Origin: Buttiauxella gaviniae ATCC 51604
GTDB taxonomy: Bacteria; Pseudomonadota; Gammaproteobacteria; Enterobacterales; Enterobacteriaceae
Assembly: GCF_001654835.1 (NCBI RefSeq)
Contig: NZ_LXEP01000036.1
Location: 1 to 64,000 of the forward strand
Length of the DNA: 64,000 nt
Reading direction: 5' to 3'
The notes below the pieces were generated by a model. It was not told the origin of the DNA. It searched no databases and saw only the letters and a list, made by a program, of their open reading frames with translations. This document shows, in pieces, positions 9,677-18,813 of the stretch (position 1 is its first letter; each line of letters starts with the position of its first letter). Both the position numbers and the translations under genes were made by a program.

Positions 9677-11659
9677 TTACCATTGATAACTAACGAAGAT
9701 TTTGCCGTTACGGCCATCTTGTGGGAGCCCCTGTGGCGACCAGTATTCCTTATCAAAGGCGTTACCCAGTACCAGGGAAGTAGTTAGCCCGCGCAACTGC
9801 TGCTGGCCTGTATAGCTGACATAGAAATCGTTCACGCCGTAACCCGGCTGCGCGCTGTAGCTGCTGCTAATATGCGTTGAGCGTTCAGCAAAAGTGCCAA
9901 CCCAACCTACGGAGAAGCCACTTTGTGCCACAGGAACATCGAGGATGCTGGTGACAGTGTCCGGGTTCAGGCTTGAAATCCAGTCGCCGGTGCCGGTGTC
10001 TTTACCACGGGTGCGGTTATAAGCCAGATCAAGGCTGAACCACGCGCTGGTGTACTTCGCCGTCATATCCCAACCCCAGATTTTGGCATCAGGAACGTTA
10101 TAGGACATGGTGGTCGCTTTGGCGAAATCGACGGTGGTAGAAATGTAGTCTTTTGCTTTGGTATCGAAGTAGCTGGCTTTAAATTCGAGGCCATCATCCG
10201 CCAGCATCAAATCGTCGAAGCGCAGACCAAAACCGCCTTCCAGCGTTTCGTTAGTTTCCGGGCGCAGATTCGGGTTCGGAACCCAGTAGTTGGTGTAACG
10301 CGTACCGATAGAGAAGTGTTTCGCGTCGTTATACATTTCGCCCATAGTCGGGGCGCGGAATGCCTGGGCATAAGAACCAAACAGCATCAACCATTCGGTT
10401 GGTGTGATGGAAAGTGCGCCACGCGATGACCACTTATCGGCATTCACATCGTCATAGCCGTCGCTGCTGCCGCTGTAATTGTCATAACGCGTACCGGCTA
10501 ACAGGGAAACAGGCAGGTCGCGCAGGGTGATTTCATCTTGCAACCAGCCGGAGCCGAAGTCGATGTTGGCCTGTGGGAAGCCCGTAGTGTTGCCGCCAGG
10601 TTTTTGATCCTGACGATAATACTCACCGCCGTAAGTCAGCAGGTGGGCTGCGAAACTGTCGGTAAATGCACGGCTGCGGTTTTCGACTTTTCCACCAGTG
10701 GTGGTTTGCTTGCGGAACTCAGCACCATCAGTTTGGCCCTGCGCGTTGATGCGCGCTTCAGACCAGTAGGCGGTAGCATCGGCATTTAGCCAATCGCTTT
10801 GGTCCGGCCCAATGTGGTATTTCAGCTGTGCGTCGCGCTGAATGGTCGAGCGGTCAACCATCGGGTTACTCGGGTCTGCATTCGTGGTTTGCGGGTTTTT
10901 AGGCTCCTGCGCGGCGTTATTGTAGTAACGCAAAGAGCCTGCAAGTGACTGTGCCGGGTCGATATACCAGGTGCCTTTAGTCAGGAAGTTACCGATGTTT
11001 TCGTCGTTTGGCGCAGTTTCGCCGTCGCTCTGACGAATGTCGCCACGGTCGCGACTCGACCACGCAACCAGTCCATCAAGGTCATCCGTGCGACCAAAGG
11101 CGCTGGCACCCATTCCGACACTGTGATCGCCCGTCGCACCGCTACCAAACACGCGGAAACCACTGTTCTGGCCTTCATACAGCAAATCGCTGGCATCGGC
11201 TGTTTCATAAGAAATCACGCCGCCGAGTGCACCGCTGCCATATAGCAGAGCTGCCGGGCCGCGCACCACTTCGATACGCTTGATTAATGCCGGGTCAAGA
11301 AACGTGCTGTTTAGATGCCCGGTGTCCGTGCCCTGGCGTACGCCATCAACCAGCATCAACACGCCACGGCGATCGTAACCGCGCATGCTGACGTCCTGAC
11401 CATTGGTGCGGCCGGTGCCGGAAAGGGTGATCCCAGGCACCCGGCGTAACATGTCAGCGGCAGATGATGAGGTTTGGCTTTCAGGGGTAGTGGCGTCAAT
11501 GACGGTGACCATCATTGGCGCTTCAAATGTGCTGCGTTGGTTGCCGGTGGCCACCACGGTCATTTGATCGTCTTTCGCGAAAGCGGGCAGGGCAGAAAAA
11601 ACCGCAACAGTCAGTAATGACAGACGGAAGCCGACTGTGTGTAAAGCAGGCATGCGCAA
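9677..11659 (-). CDS. hmuR: HmuR TonB-dependent heme receptor
   Basis: Outer-membrane heme/hemoprotein receptor, 660 residues. A signal peptide ends in LPAFA before KDD. The TonB box DQMTVVATG follows at about residue 31, then the plug domain (about 45-160) and a 22-strand barrel ending in Trp. The FRAP motif (FRAPTMGEMY) and the downstream NPNL motif, both typical of heme receptors, lie around the conserved barrel His (AKHFSIG). The plug His expected for heme is in GHLNSTF. It is the first large gene after hemP, separated from it by about 280 bases containing ERIC elements. Fur control is likely through the box upstream of hemP. Confidence 0.95.
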   Translation of the reverse strand: MRMPALHTVGFRLSLLTVAVFSALPAFAKDDQMTVVATGNQRSTFEAPMMVTVIDATTPESQTSSSAADMLRRVPGITLSGTGRTNGQDVSMRGYDRRGVLMLVDGVRQGTDTGHLNSTFLDPALIKRIEVVRGPAALLYGSGALGGVISYETADASDLLYEGQNSGFRVFGSGATGDHSVGMGASAFGRTDDLDGLVAWSSRDRGDIRQSDGETAPNDENIGNFLTKGTWYIDPAQSLAGSLRYYNNAAQEPKNPQTTNADPSNPMVDRSTIQRDAQLKYHIGPDQSDWLNADATAYWSEARINAQGQTDGAEFRKQTTTGGKVENRSRAFTDSFAAHLLTYGGEYYRQDQKPGGNTTGFPQANIDFGSGWLQDEITLRDLPVSLLAGTRYDNYSGSSDGYDDVNADKWSSRGALSITPTEWLMLFGSYAQAFRAPTMGEMYNDAKHFSIGTRYTNYWVPNPNLRPETNETLEGGFGLRFDDLMLADDGLEFKASYFDTKAKDYISTTVDFAKATTMSYNVPDAKIWGWDMTAKYTSAWFSLDLAYNRTRGKDTGTGDWISSLNPDTVTSILDVPVAQSGFSVGWVGTFAERSTHISSSYSAQPGYGVNDFYVSYTGQQQLRGLTTSLVLGNAFDKEYWSPQGLPQDGRNGKIFVSYQW

Positions 11660-11722
11660 ATCTCCATAAGAAAATTTAAAAGCGCTGGCTGCCTGGGAAA
11701 AACCTGGGTGGCTTGCGTTTCT

Positions 11723-11836
11723 CCTTCATATTTCAAGCCGCATCTTTGTTGGCTGCGTCACTCACCCGAATCACTTACTTATGTAAGCTCATCGGGATTC
11801 GTTCCCTTGCCGCTGCGATGCAACTCGAACTATTTC
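11723..11836 (-). repeat. ERIC element (near full length)
   Basis: About 114 bp matching the enterobacterial repetitive intergenic consensus. The core has CTCACCCGAATCACTTACTT followed at once by ATGTAAGCTCATCGGGATTC, the two halves of the consensus palindrome around the classical ERIC primer sites. It lies between hemP and hmuR and would be transcribed within the operon as a long hairpin. Confidence 0.85.
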
Positions 11837-11871
11837 GGAGAAATAATTTGGGTTGTATTTCGGTTCTGTTC

Positions 11872-11940
11872 CCCCTAAATAATTCGAGTTGTAGGAAGGC
11901 TAGTCGCCAACGCATCAACAACTTGAAGTATGAAAGGGAT
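11872..11940 (+). repeat. ERIC relic with internal deletion
   Basis: About 69 bp made of both ERIC termini joined without the central palindrome: CCCTAAATAATTCGAGTTG at the left, CAACTTGAAGTATGAAAGGG at the right. It is inverted relative to the neighbouring full ERIC and ends directly at the hemP stop codon. Confidence 0.75.
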
Positions 11941-12105
11941 TTACTTGGTCAGGATTAGCTTCCCGGCCTGAGTTTGTCGTAAATGATACTGCTGGCCTTC
12001 GTGGACAATAACCACGCGCCCGTCAGGGCCGAGCAAAAGCTTACTGTCTATCTGACGAGGGCCAGCCGCAGATTGCGGATTCGTAGGGGTGAATGCTTTA
12101 TCCAT
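11941..12105 (-). CDS. hemP: HemP hemin uptake protein
   Basis: A 54-residue protein of the HemP/HmuP family (YdiE in E. coli). The core reads [20 protein letters not shown] and then [15 protein letters not shown] at the C terminus, which is the conserved RQTRxGKLILTK-type tail. In other bacteria HmuP acts as a co-activator of heme-receptor expression together with the iron regulator. It is the first gene of the hemP-hmuRSTUV operon, 36 bases downstream of a strong Fur box, and its own stop codon touches an ERIC relic. It is too short for many gene finders. Confidence 0.92.
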   Translation of the reverse strand: MDKAFTPTNPQSAAGPRQIDSKLLLGPDGRVVIVHEGQQYHLRQTQAGKLILTK

Positions 12106-12137
12106 GTTTCACTCTGTTTACAAATGACAATCAATGT

Positions 12138-12156
12138 AACAATGATAATCATTATC
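12138..12156 (-). promoter_or_regulatory. Fur box upstream of hemP-hmu operon
   Basis: The 19-mer AACAATGATAATCATTATC differs from the Fur consensus at two positions only. It lies about 33 bases upstream of the hemP ATG (12105), where Fe-Fur would block transcription of the heme operon. Confidence 0.9.
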
Positions 12157-12308
12157 AATAAACTATGTTTCATCATCAAGTGTTATTTGTAAGAAATTTG
12201 TGAATGGATCAATTTTGAGCGGAAGAGGGGAAAAGGTCGGATGTCGCTTACGTTAATCCGACCTCGGAAATGCGGTTATAGGGCAGATGATTGTCATCCA
12301 CCGAAAAT

Positions 12309-13355
12309 TTAGAAACGGCTATCCGTTGCGTCTGCCAGCATATCGAGCAGCGTTTCCGTGTCTTCCCAGTTCAGGCAAGGGTCGGTAATTGATTGGCCGT
12401 ACACCAGTGGCTGTCCGGCAACAATTTTCTGTGTGCCTTCACGAATGAAACTTTCAGCCATCACACCCGCAATTGCCCGCGAACCATTACGAATCTGGTT
12501 ACAGACATCTTCGCAAACTTCGAGCTGGCGACGGTGCTGCTTCTGGCAGTTGCCATGACTGAAATCGATCACTAGTTGTTCTGGCAAATCAAACTCATGC
12601 AGGCTGTCGCAGGCAGCGGCGATGTCGGCTGCGTGATAGTTCGGCTGTTTGCCGCCGCGCATGATGATATGGCCGTACGGGTTGCCGCTGGTTTGGTAAA
12701 TGGTCATCTGGCCGTGTTTGTCCGGCGAAAGGAACATATGGCTGGCGCGGGCGGCACGAATCGCGTCTACCGCAATACGCGTGTTTCCATCGGTGCCATT
12801 TTTGAAGCCGACCGGGCATGAAAGGGCGGAGGCCATTTCACGGTGGATCTGGCTTTCGGTAGTGCGTGCGCCAATGGCGCCCCAGCTAATCAAATCGGCA
12901 ATATACTGGCCGATCACCATATCGAGGAATTCTGTTGCGGTCGGAACACCCAGTTCATTGACCTGCAACAACAGGCGGCGTGCCTGTTCGATGCCGTGGT
13001 TGACGCGGTAGCTGCCGTTTAAATCTGGATCGGAAATCAGCCCCTTCCAGCCCACCACGGTGCGCGGCTTTTCGAAATAGGTACGCATCACGATTTCAAG
13101 ACGATGCTGGTGTTTCTCACGCGCAGTCTGCAATAGACGGGCGTAATCCATTGCCGCATCCAGATCATGAATGGAGCAAGGACCAACAATCACCAGCAGG
13201 CGATTATCTTCACCATTAAGGATTTTTTCGATACGACGGCGTGAGGCCGTTACGTTTTGCGCAACTTCCTCGGAAACAGCCAGACGCTGTGCCAGCTCCG
13301 CAGGTGTGACCAGACTATCGATGCGCGCGGTGCGCAATTCATCTGTTTTATTCAT
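12309..13355 (-). CDS. aroH: AroH, Trp-sensitive DAHP synthase
   Basis: 3-deoxy-D-arabino-heptulosonate-7-phosphate synthase, first step of the shikimate pathway, joining phosphoenolpyruvate and erythrose 4-phosphate. The product from ATG 13355 is 348 residues, as in E. coli AroH. A TTG start at 13367 would add four residues without support. Class I blocks are visible: LVIVGPCSIHD, the PEP-site KPRT in FEKPRTVVGWKG, GARTTESQIHRE, and IDFSHGNCQK. The tryptophan-sensitive isozyme is assigned from synteny (next to ppsR) and from a trp operator upstream at 13504. Confidence 0.96.
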   Translation of the reverse strand: MNKTDELRTARIDSLVTPAELAQRLAVSEEVAQNVTASRRRIEKILNGEDNRLLVIVGPCSIHDLDAAMDYARLLQTAREKHQHRLEIVMRTYFEKPRTVVGWKGLISDPDLNGSYRVNHGIEQARRLLLQVNELGVPTATEFLDMVIGQYIADLISWGAIGARTTESQIHREMASALSCPVGFKNGTDGNTRIAVDAIRAARASHMFLSPDKHGQMTIYQTSGNPYGHIIMRGGKQPNYHAADIAAACDSLHEFDLPEQLVIDFSHGNCQKQHRRQLEVCEDVCNQIRNGSRAIAGVMAESFIREGTQKIVAGQPLVYGQSITDPCLNWEDTETLLDMLADATDSRF

Positions 13356-13503
13356 TGGGTGTCTCAAAAATTTTGTCTTCAGCTCGGCAGGAGTACCGGG
13401 AAGTGATGGCTGTCACGATAAACCAATCTATGTTGAATTCAACCGTAAAACTGAATCGTTACCACCAGATTGCGTACAGCCTGACATACAAAATTGAACT
13501 TGT

Positions 13504-13521
13504 GAACTAGTTTGTTAGTAC
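13504..13521 (-). promoter_or_regulatory. TrpR operator of aroH
   Basis: GAACTAGTTTGTTAGTAC matches the trp operator consensus (GAACTAGTTAACTAGTAC) at 15 of 18 positions. It lies about 150 bases upstream of the aroH start and overlaps the ppsR stop codon (13515-13517). aroH of E. coli is a known TrpR target. Confidence 0.85.
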
Positions 13522-14348
13522 ATGCGACGATTCAGTCCCATGATATCCAGAATCTTGGTCGCCATTTCCTCAACCGAATAATTAGTGCTGTTCAGGTAGC
13601 GAATCTGGTTCTTGCGAAACAGTGCTTCGACTTCCGCCACTTCCAGACGACACTGGCGCATCGAGGCATAGCGGCTGTTTTCCCGGCGTTCTTCACGGAT
13701 TGCCGCAAGGCGCTCCGGGTTGATCGTCAAACCAAAGAGCTTATGTTGCAAAGGCTTGAGTACCGCTGGCAGCTGAATGTTATCCATATCGTCGGCAATA
13801 AACGGGTAGTTTGCGGCGCGAATACCAAACTGCATGGCGAGGTACAAGCTGGTGGGGGTTTTTCCGCAGCGCGAAACACCCAGTAAAATCACCTGTGCCT
13901 GATCGAGGTTGCGCATTGAAATGCCGTCATCATGCGCGAGTGTGTAATCAATGGCGGCGATACGCGCATCATATTTGATTAAATTCCCGGGATTAAGACC
14001 GTGAGTTCGGTGAGCAATCGGCGTGGGTTCAAGTTTTAATTCTTGCTGCAAAGGGGCAACCAGCGCTTGCACAATATCCTGACAAAAACCTTCACTTTGC
14101 AAAATAATGTCGCGAATGACCGGTAAAACGATGGAGTAGAACACTAATGGGCGCACGCCAGATTGTTGATAAATGGCATTGATTTGTTCTTTCACCGCAT
14201 TGGCCCGGCTTTCGTTTTCAACAAACGGCAGCGTGATGCTGTTAATCGCAACAGGAAACTGTGACATAACCGCGTGTCCAAGGACTTCGGCGGTAATTGC
14301 GGTGCCATCGGAGATATAAAAAACTTGCCTGTCTGCTGAGTTATCCAT
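13515..14348 (-). CDS. ppsR: PpsR, PEP synthetase regulatory protein
   Basis: A 277-residue bifunctional kinase/pyrophosphorylase of the DUF299 family (YdiA). It inactivates PEP synthase by ADP-dependent phosphorylation of a Thr beside the catalytic His and reactivates it by Pi-dependent removal. The P-loop [15 protein letters not shown] is visible at about 150-164, and the N-terminal [12 protein letters not shown] block is typical. It is divergent from its target ppsA, as in E. coli. Its last codons contain the aroH operator. Confidence 0.95.
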   Translation of the reverse strand: MDNSADRQVFYISDGTAITAEVLGHAVMSQFPVAINSITLPFVENESRANAVKEQINAIYQQSGVRPLVFYSIVLPVIRDIILQSEGFCQDIVQALVAPLQQELKLEPTPIAHRTHGLNPGNLIKYDARIAAIDYTLAHDDGISMRNLDQAQVILLGVSRCGKTPTSLYLAMQFGIRAANYPFIADDMDNIQLPAVLKPLQHKLFGLTINPERLAAIREERRENSRYASMRQCRLEVAEVEALFRKNQIRYLNSTNYSVEEMATKILDIMGLNRRMY

Positions 14349-14672
14349 TTTTTTTCCTAAAATATTTCACATAGGCTGAAGCATAAATTAAAACCTTACA
14401 TTCTGGAGCAATCTCATTTCATTTTTAAAACTGAAACGTAGTTTTTATTTTTAATGAAATGCACGGTTCATTTTTACTTATCTTAATAAACCTTTATTAA
14501 TATAGGGATTAAATTAAGAATCAACAAGTTAGGCAGTATGTAAATATATCTGAAAAATTCAAATTTTTATTTTGCTTGAACGATTCACCTGTTTTATTCC
14601 CTCATCTAATTATGCCAATCTAAAAGGGAGGTAATGTATTTCTCATTCATATATCACAAAAGGATTGTTTCG
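14349..14672. other. Divergent ppsR/ppsA promoter region
   Basis: AT-rich, no gene. It holds an inverted repeat (ATTTCATT at about 14415 and AATGAAAT near 14454) and a Cra site at 14574-14589, close to the ppsA start. Confidence 0.6.
14574..14589 (+). promoter_or_regulatory. Cra (FruR) site of ppsA
   Basis: GCTTGAACGATTCACC is close to the Cra consensus GCTGAAACGATTCAGC. Cra is a known activator of ppsA in E. coli, binding just upstream of the promoter; here the site lies about 85-100 bases before the ATG. Confidence 0.8.
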
Positions 14673-17045
14673 ATGTCCAACTCGTCACCGCTGGTGCTTT
14701 GGTACAACCAACTCGGCATGAATGATGTAGACAGGGTCGGGGGCAAAAATGCCTCTCTGGGTGAAATGATTACTAACCTTTCAGGTATGGGTGTTTCCGT
14801 GCCGAATGGTTTTGCCACCACGGCCGAAGCATTTAACTTGTTTCTTGACCAAAGTGGCGTGAACCAGCGTATCTATGAATTACTGGATAAAACGGATATT
14901 GATGATGTGACTGAGCTTGCCAAAGCCGGTGCCCAAATCCGCCAGTGGATAATTGATACGCCATTCCAGCCTGAGTTTGAAAAAGCCATCCATGATGCCT
15001 ACGAACAGCTTTCTTCAGACGATGCAGATGCCTCTTTTGCCGTGCGTTCTTCTGCAACCGCCGAAGATATGCCCGATGCGTCGTTTGCCGGACAACAAGA
15101 AACTTTCCTCAACGTACAAGGTTATGACGCGGTGCTGGTTGCCGTGAAACACGTCTTTGCTTCCCTGTTTAACGACCGCGCTATTTCGTATCGCGTTCAT
15201 CAGGGTTACGACCACCGTGGCGTTGCGCTCTCGGCTGGCGTGCAGCGCATGGTGCGTTCAGATCTCGCATCATCCGGTGTGCTGTTCTCCATCGACACTG
15301 AATCCGGTTTTGACCAGGTGGTGTTTATCACCTCCGCTTATGGCCTGGGTGAAATGGTGGTGCAGGGTGCTGTTAACCCAGACGAGTTTTACGTTCATAA
15401 GCCTACGCTTGCTGCCGGTAAACCGTCGATTGTGCGCCGCAATATGGGCTCGAAGAAAATCCGCATGGTTTATGCTCCAAGCCAGGAGCATGGCAAGCAG
15501 GTGCGTATTGAAGATGTACCGCAAGCCGACCGCGACCAGTTCTCTATCACGCCTGAAGAGGTGCAGGAACTGGCGAAGCAGGCGGTGCAAATTGAGAAAC
15601 ACTACGGCCGCCCGATGGATATCGAATGGGCCAAAGATGGGCACACCGGCAAGCTGTTTATCGTCCAGGCTCGCCCGGAAACGGTCCGTTCTCAGGGGCA
15701 GGTGATGGAGCGTTACCAGCTGCATTCCCAGGGAAAAATCATTGCTGAAGGACGTGCCATCGGCCATCGCATCGGTGCCGGTCCGGTCAAAGTCATTCAT
15801 GACATCAGTGAGATGAACCGCATTCAGCCAGGTGATGTTTTAGTCACCGACATGACTGACCCGGACTGGGAACCGATCATGAAAAAGGCGGCGGCAATTG
15901 TCACCAACCGCGGTGGGCGCACCTGTCACGCGGCGATTATCGCCCGTGAATTGGGTATTCCAGCGGTAGTGGGTTGCGGTGACGCGACAGAACGCCTGAG
16001 CGAAGACCAGAACGTGACGGTTTCCTGCGCCGAAGGGGATACCGGTTATGTCTACCAGGAACTGCTGGATTTCAGCATCAAAAGTTCTACGGTCGATACC
16101 ATGCCGGATTTGCCGCTGAAAATCATGATGAACGTCGGTAACCCGGATCGCGCATTTGATTTTGCCTGCCTGCCGAACGAAGGCGTGGGGCTGGCGCGTC
16201 TGGAATTTATCATCAACCGCATGATTGGCGTGCACCCGCGTGCGCTGCTGGAATTTGACCAGCAAGAGCCTGCGTTGCAAAAAGAAATTAGCGAAATGAT
16301 GAAAGGTTATGACGACCCGGTTGAATTTTACGTCGGTCGCCTGACGGAAGGGATTGCGACACTCGGCGCGGCATTCTGGCCGAAGCGCGTTATCGTGCGT
16401 CTTTCTGATTTTAAATCTAACGAATACGCCAACCTGGTGGGCGGCGAGCGTTACGAGCCGCATGAAGAAAACCCGATGCTTGGTTTCCGTGGCGCAGGCC
16501 GTTACGTAGCTGACAGCTTCCGCGACTGTTTCGCGCTGGAATGTGCTGCAATGAAACGGGTACGTAACGACATGGGCCTGACTAACGTCGAAGTAATGGT
16601 GCCGTTTGTGCGAACTGTGGCGCAGGCCAAAGCGGTGGTTGAAGAACTGGGACGCCAGGGGCTGAAACGCGGTGAGAACGGACTGAAAATTATCATGATG
16701 TGTGAGATCCCATCTAACGCCTTGCTGGCAGATGAATTCCTGCAATATTTTGATGGTTTCTCCATTGGTTCAAACGACATGACTCAGTTGGCGCTGGGGC
16801 TGGACCGCGACTCTGGTGTGGTTTCTGAACTGTTTGATGAGCGCAACGACGCGGTGAAAGCACTGCTGTCGATGGCGATTAAAGCGGCGAAGAAGCAGGG
16901 TAAATATGTGGGTATTTGCGGCCAGGGCCCATCTGACCATGAAGATTTTGCTGCCTGGTTGATGGAAGAGGGGATCGATAGTCTTTCCCTGAACCCGGAT
17001 ACCGTGGTGCAAACCTGGTTAAGTCTGGCGGAATCTCAAAAATAA
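14673..17045 (+). CDS. ppsA: PpsA phosphoenolpyruvate synthase
   Basis: Converts pyruvate and ATP to phosphoenolpyruvate, AMP and Pi in gluconeogenesis. 790 residues from ATG 14673 (792 in E. coli). The start has AAAGGA seven bases upstream; an in-frame ATG at 14634 would add 13 residues not found in the family. Domains in order: ATP-grasp-like nucleotide domain (about 1-360; [31 protein letters not shown]), the swivelling phosphohistidine domain with [18 protein letters not shown], where the catalytic His lies beside the regulatory Thr, and the C-terminal PEP-binding barrel with GICGQGPSD. It is regulated by PpsR, encoded divergently, and probably by Cra. Confidence 0.97.
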   Translation: MSNSSPLVLWYNQLGMNDVDRVGGKNASLGEMITNLSGMGVSVPNGFATTAEAFNLFLDQSGVNQRIYELLDKTDIDDVTELAKAGAQIRQWIIDTPFQPEFEKAIHDAYEQLSSDDADASFAVRSSATAEDMPDASFAGQQETFLNVQGYDAVLVAVKHVFASLFNDRAISYRVHQGYDHRGVALSAGVQRMVRSDLASSGVLFSIDTESGFDQVVFITSAYGLGEMVVQGAVNPDEFYVHKPTLAAGKPSIVRRNMGSKKIRMVYAPSQEHGKQVRIEDVPQADRDQFSITPEEVQELAKQAVQIEKHYGRPMDIEWAKDGHTGKLFIVQARPETVRSQGQVMERYQLHSQGKIIAEGRAIGHRIGAGPVKVIHDISEMNRIQPGDVLVTDMTDPDWEPIMKKAAAIVTNRGGRTCHAAIIARELGIPAVVGCGDATERLSEDQNVTVSCAEGDTGYVYQELLDFSIKSSTVDTMPDLPLKIMMNVGNPDRAFDFACLPNEGVGLARLEFIINRMIGVHPRALLEFDQQEPALQKEISEMMKGYDDPVEFYVGRLTEGIATLGAAFWPKRVIVRLSDFKSNEYANLVGGERYEPHEENPMLGFRGAGRYVADSFRDCFALECAAMKRVRNDMGLTNVEVMVPFVRTVAQAKAVVEELGRQGLKRGENGLKIIMMCEIPSNALLADEFLQYFDGFSIGSNDMTQLALGLDRDSGVVSELFDERNDAVKALLSMAIKAAKKQGKYVGICGQGPSDHEDFAAWLMEEGIDSLSLNPDTVVQTWLSLAESQK

Positions 17046-17062
17046 TTAATATTCATCATAGT

Positions 17063-17092
17063 AAGGCTCCTCATTGCTGAGGAGCCTTTTTT
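17063..17092 (+). terminator. Rho-independent terminator after ppsA
   Basis: An 11-bp perfect stem AAGGCTCCTCA/TGAGGAGCCTT with a TTGC loop, followed by a T run. It can also serve the convergent gene ending at 17094. Confidence 0.93.
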
Positions 17093-17093
17093 A

Positions 17094-18491
17094 TCATAAT
17101 GCTTTCGGTGTCATTACTCCGGTAACTCCGCTTTCGCTCTGGAATTTACCCATTCGCAAATCACCCACAATACTGTTCATTCTCTCTTCGGTAAGTTTGT
17201 AATAGTGAATCGAAATAGCCGTAATGATGTAGAAAATTGCCGGTAGTACGGTAAACAGAATCAATACACCACGGACGGCTTCAGCTGATTGCTGTTCTAC
17301 TCCTGCCTGATAACCAAACCAGGCCAGACCCCATCCGGTTAATGCACCACCAATCGCCACACCTAACTTAATAATGAATATATTCGCCGCGACGTTCATT
17401 CCGGTAATTCGACGCTGAGTTTTCCATTCACCGTAGTTATTAGCATCGGTAATCATTGACCATTGCAGAGGGGCATTTATACCCTGCAATATATTAAGGG
17501 CAATATGCACGATGAATGCGGGCATCCAGTAGTTTGTCGGCAGTACGAGGAACAATAAACCGATTAATGCGCTTAACACGTTCACCCAAATGGAGGCGCG
17601 AATTTTACACATCCAGCTACCGAGATGCTTTGCAAATAAACTGCCGAATACGGCAGCGATAGTCGTGGCAAGCATGAACATCGAAATAATGCCACTGCCC
17701 TGATTAAGGATATATTGTACGAAATAGACCAGTAAACTCCCGCGAACGACGACACCGCACAACATCGCAAGGTTATAAACAGACAAAATACGCCACTGAT
17801 CGTTTTTTAATAAAACTTTTACGTCGCGCATAATATTCAGGTTTTCTTCTTTCACTGGCGTAATTCGTTCGCGAGTAGTGAAAAAACAGACCAGGAACAT
17901 GATACAGCCGATCACACCGAAGATGCCCATTGCCCACTGCATACCCGTAGCTCTGTCAGTTGGTGAGATGAAATCAGCCAGTGGCAGAATCAGCGCCGTA
18001 CCCATCGCACCGCCGATTGGCGCAATGGCAAAACGCCATGATTGCAGGGAAAGATTTTCCTGAGGGTCAGAAGTAATCGCAGCACCTAATGAGCAATAAG
18101 GGATATTGATCGCGGTGTACATTAGCGTCATGAATATATACGCAAATACGGCGTAAACAATTTTACCGGTTTGCTCAAAATCAGGCGTTGAATAAACCAG
18201 CACACAGCTGACTGCAAACGGGATACAGATAATCAATAACCATGGGCGGAAGCGCCCCCAGCGGCTTTTTGTCTGGTCGGCAATCGCACCCATAATAGGG
18301 TCAGTAATCGCGTCCAGTATTCTGACGAGTAAAAATAGAGTCCCCATGACCGCAGGGGGTAAACCATAAATATTGGTATAAAAATAAGCGAGAATAGCAA
18401 CGGAAGAGTCAAAGACAATGTGACTTGCCGCATCGCCCAGCCCAAAACCCAGTTTTTCTTTGATGGTAATTTTTTCAGTTAACACCGACAT
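17094..18491 (-). CDS. GPH-family glycoside/cation symporter
   Basis: A 465-residue membrane transporter of the glycoside-pentoside-hexuronide:cation symporter family (MelB, XylP, YicJ relatives), with 12 predicted helices. Marks include KLGFGLGDAASHIVFDS at the N terminus, DAITDPIMGAIADQTKSRWGRFRPWLL in the loop between helices 2 and 3 (conserved Asp residues of MelB), and IPYCSLGAAITSDP. It is divergent from a GH3 glycosidase, so it probably imports the glycoside that the enzyme then splits. The substrate is unknown; beta-glucosides or beta-xylosides are reasonable candidates. Confidence 0.9.
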   Translation of the reverse strand: MSVLTEKITIKEKLGFGLGDAASHIVFDSSVAILAYFYTNIYGLPPAVMGTLFLLVRILDAITDPIMGAIADQTKSRWGRFRPWLLIICIPFAVSCVLVYSTPDFEQTGKIVYAVFAYIFMTLMYTAINIPYCSLGAAITSDPQENLSLQSWRFAIAPIGGAMGTALILPLADFISPTDRATGMQWAMGIFGVIGCIMFLVCFFTTRERITPVKEENLNIMRDVKVLLKNDQWRILSVYNLAMLCGVVVRGSLLVYFVQYILNQGSGIISMFMLATTIAAVFGSLFAKHLGSWMCKIRASIWVNVLSALIGLLFLVLPTNYWMPAFIVHIALNILQGINAPLQWSMITDANNYGEWKTQRRITGMNVAANIFIIKLGVAIGGALTGWGLAWFGYQAGVEQQSAEAVRGVLILFTVLPAIFYIITAISIHYYKLTEERMNSIVGDLRMGKFQSESGVTGVMTPKAL

Positions 18492-18654
18492 ACATTCACC
18501 TTTATTAAGAGCCGGAATATGCCCTTAGTTATATGTGGTGAAAGTTAAGATGAGTATTGTAATTTTTTATTTGTGTTTTATGTTTCTTACCAACTGTGAC
18601 GGAGTTATCTCTTATTTGATTCTCCTCGTCGTGAATGGGTTTTATTTCATGGAT

Positions 18655-18676
18655 ATTTTTGAAACCCATCACATTT
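18655..18676. promoter_or_regulatory. CRP site between transporter and GH3 genes
   Basis: The core TTTGA-N6-TCACA (18658-18673) has a perfect right half extended to TCACATTT and a right half-site spacing as in the consensus. It lies midway in the 322-base divergent region (18492-18813), which otherwise holds no gene, and suggests catabolite control of both. Confidence 0.6.
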
Positions 18677-18813
18677 ATCACTTAAAACCAAAAAACGTAA
18701 TCTTGCAGGTTATTCTGGCAATTGTTTGCACCCGCACTCATCACCCATATTGATGATTAAAAATCATCTCCGCGAACAGTGTCGCGGATGGCTGAACTCG
18801 AAAGGGGAATATT

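Noticed and set aside
15840-16745. 301-residue minus-strand frame opposite ppsA
   Set aside because: Antisense shadow of ppsA, His/Phe/Val-rich translation with no family sign.
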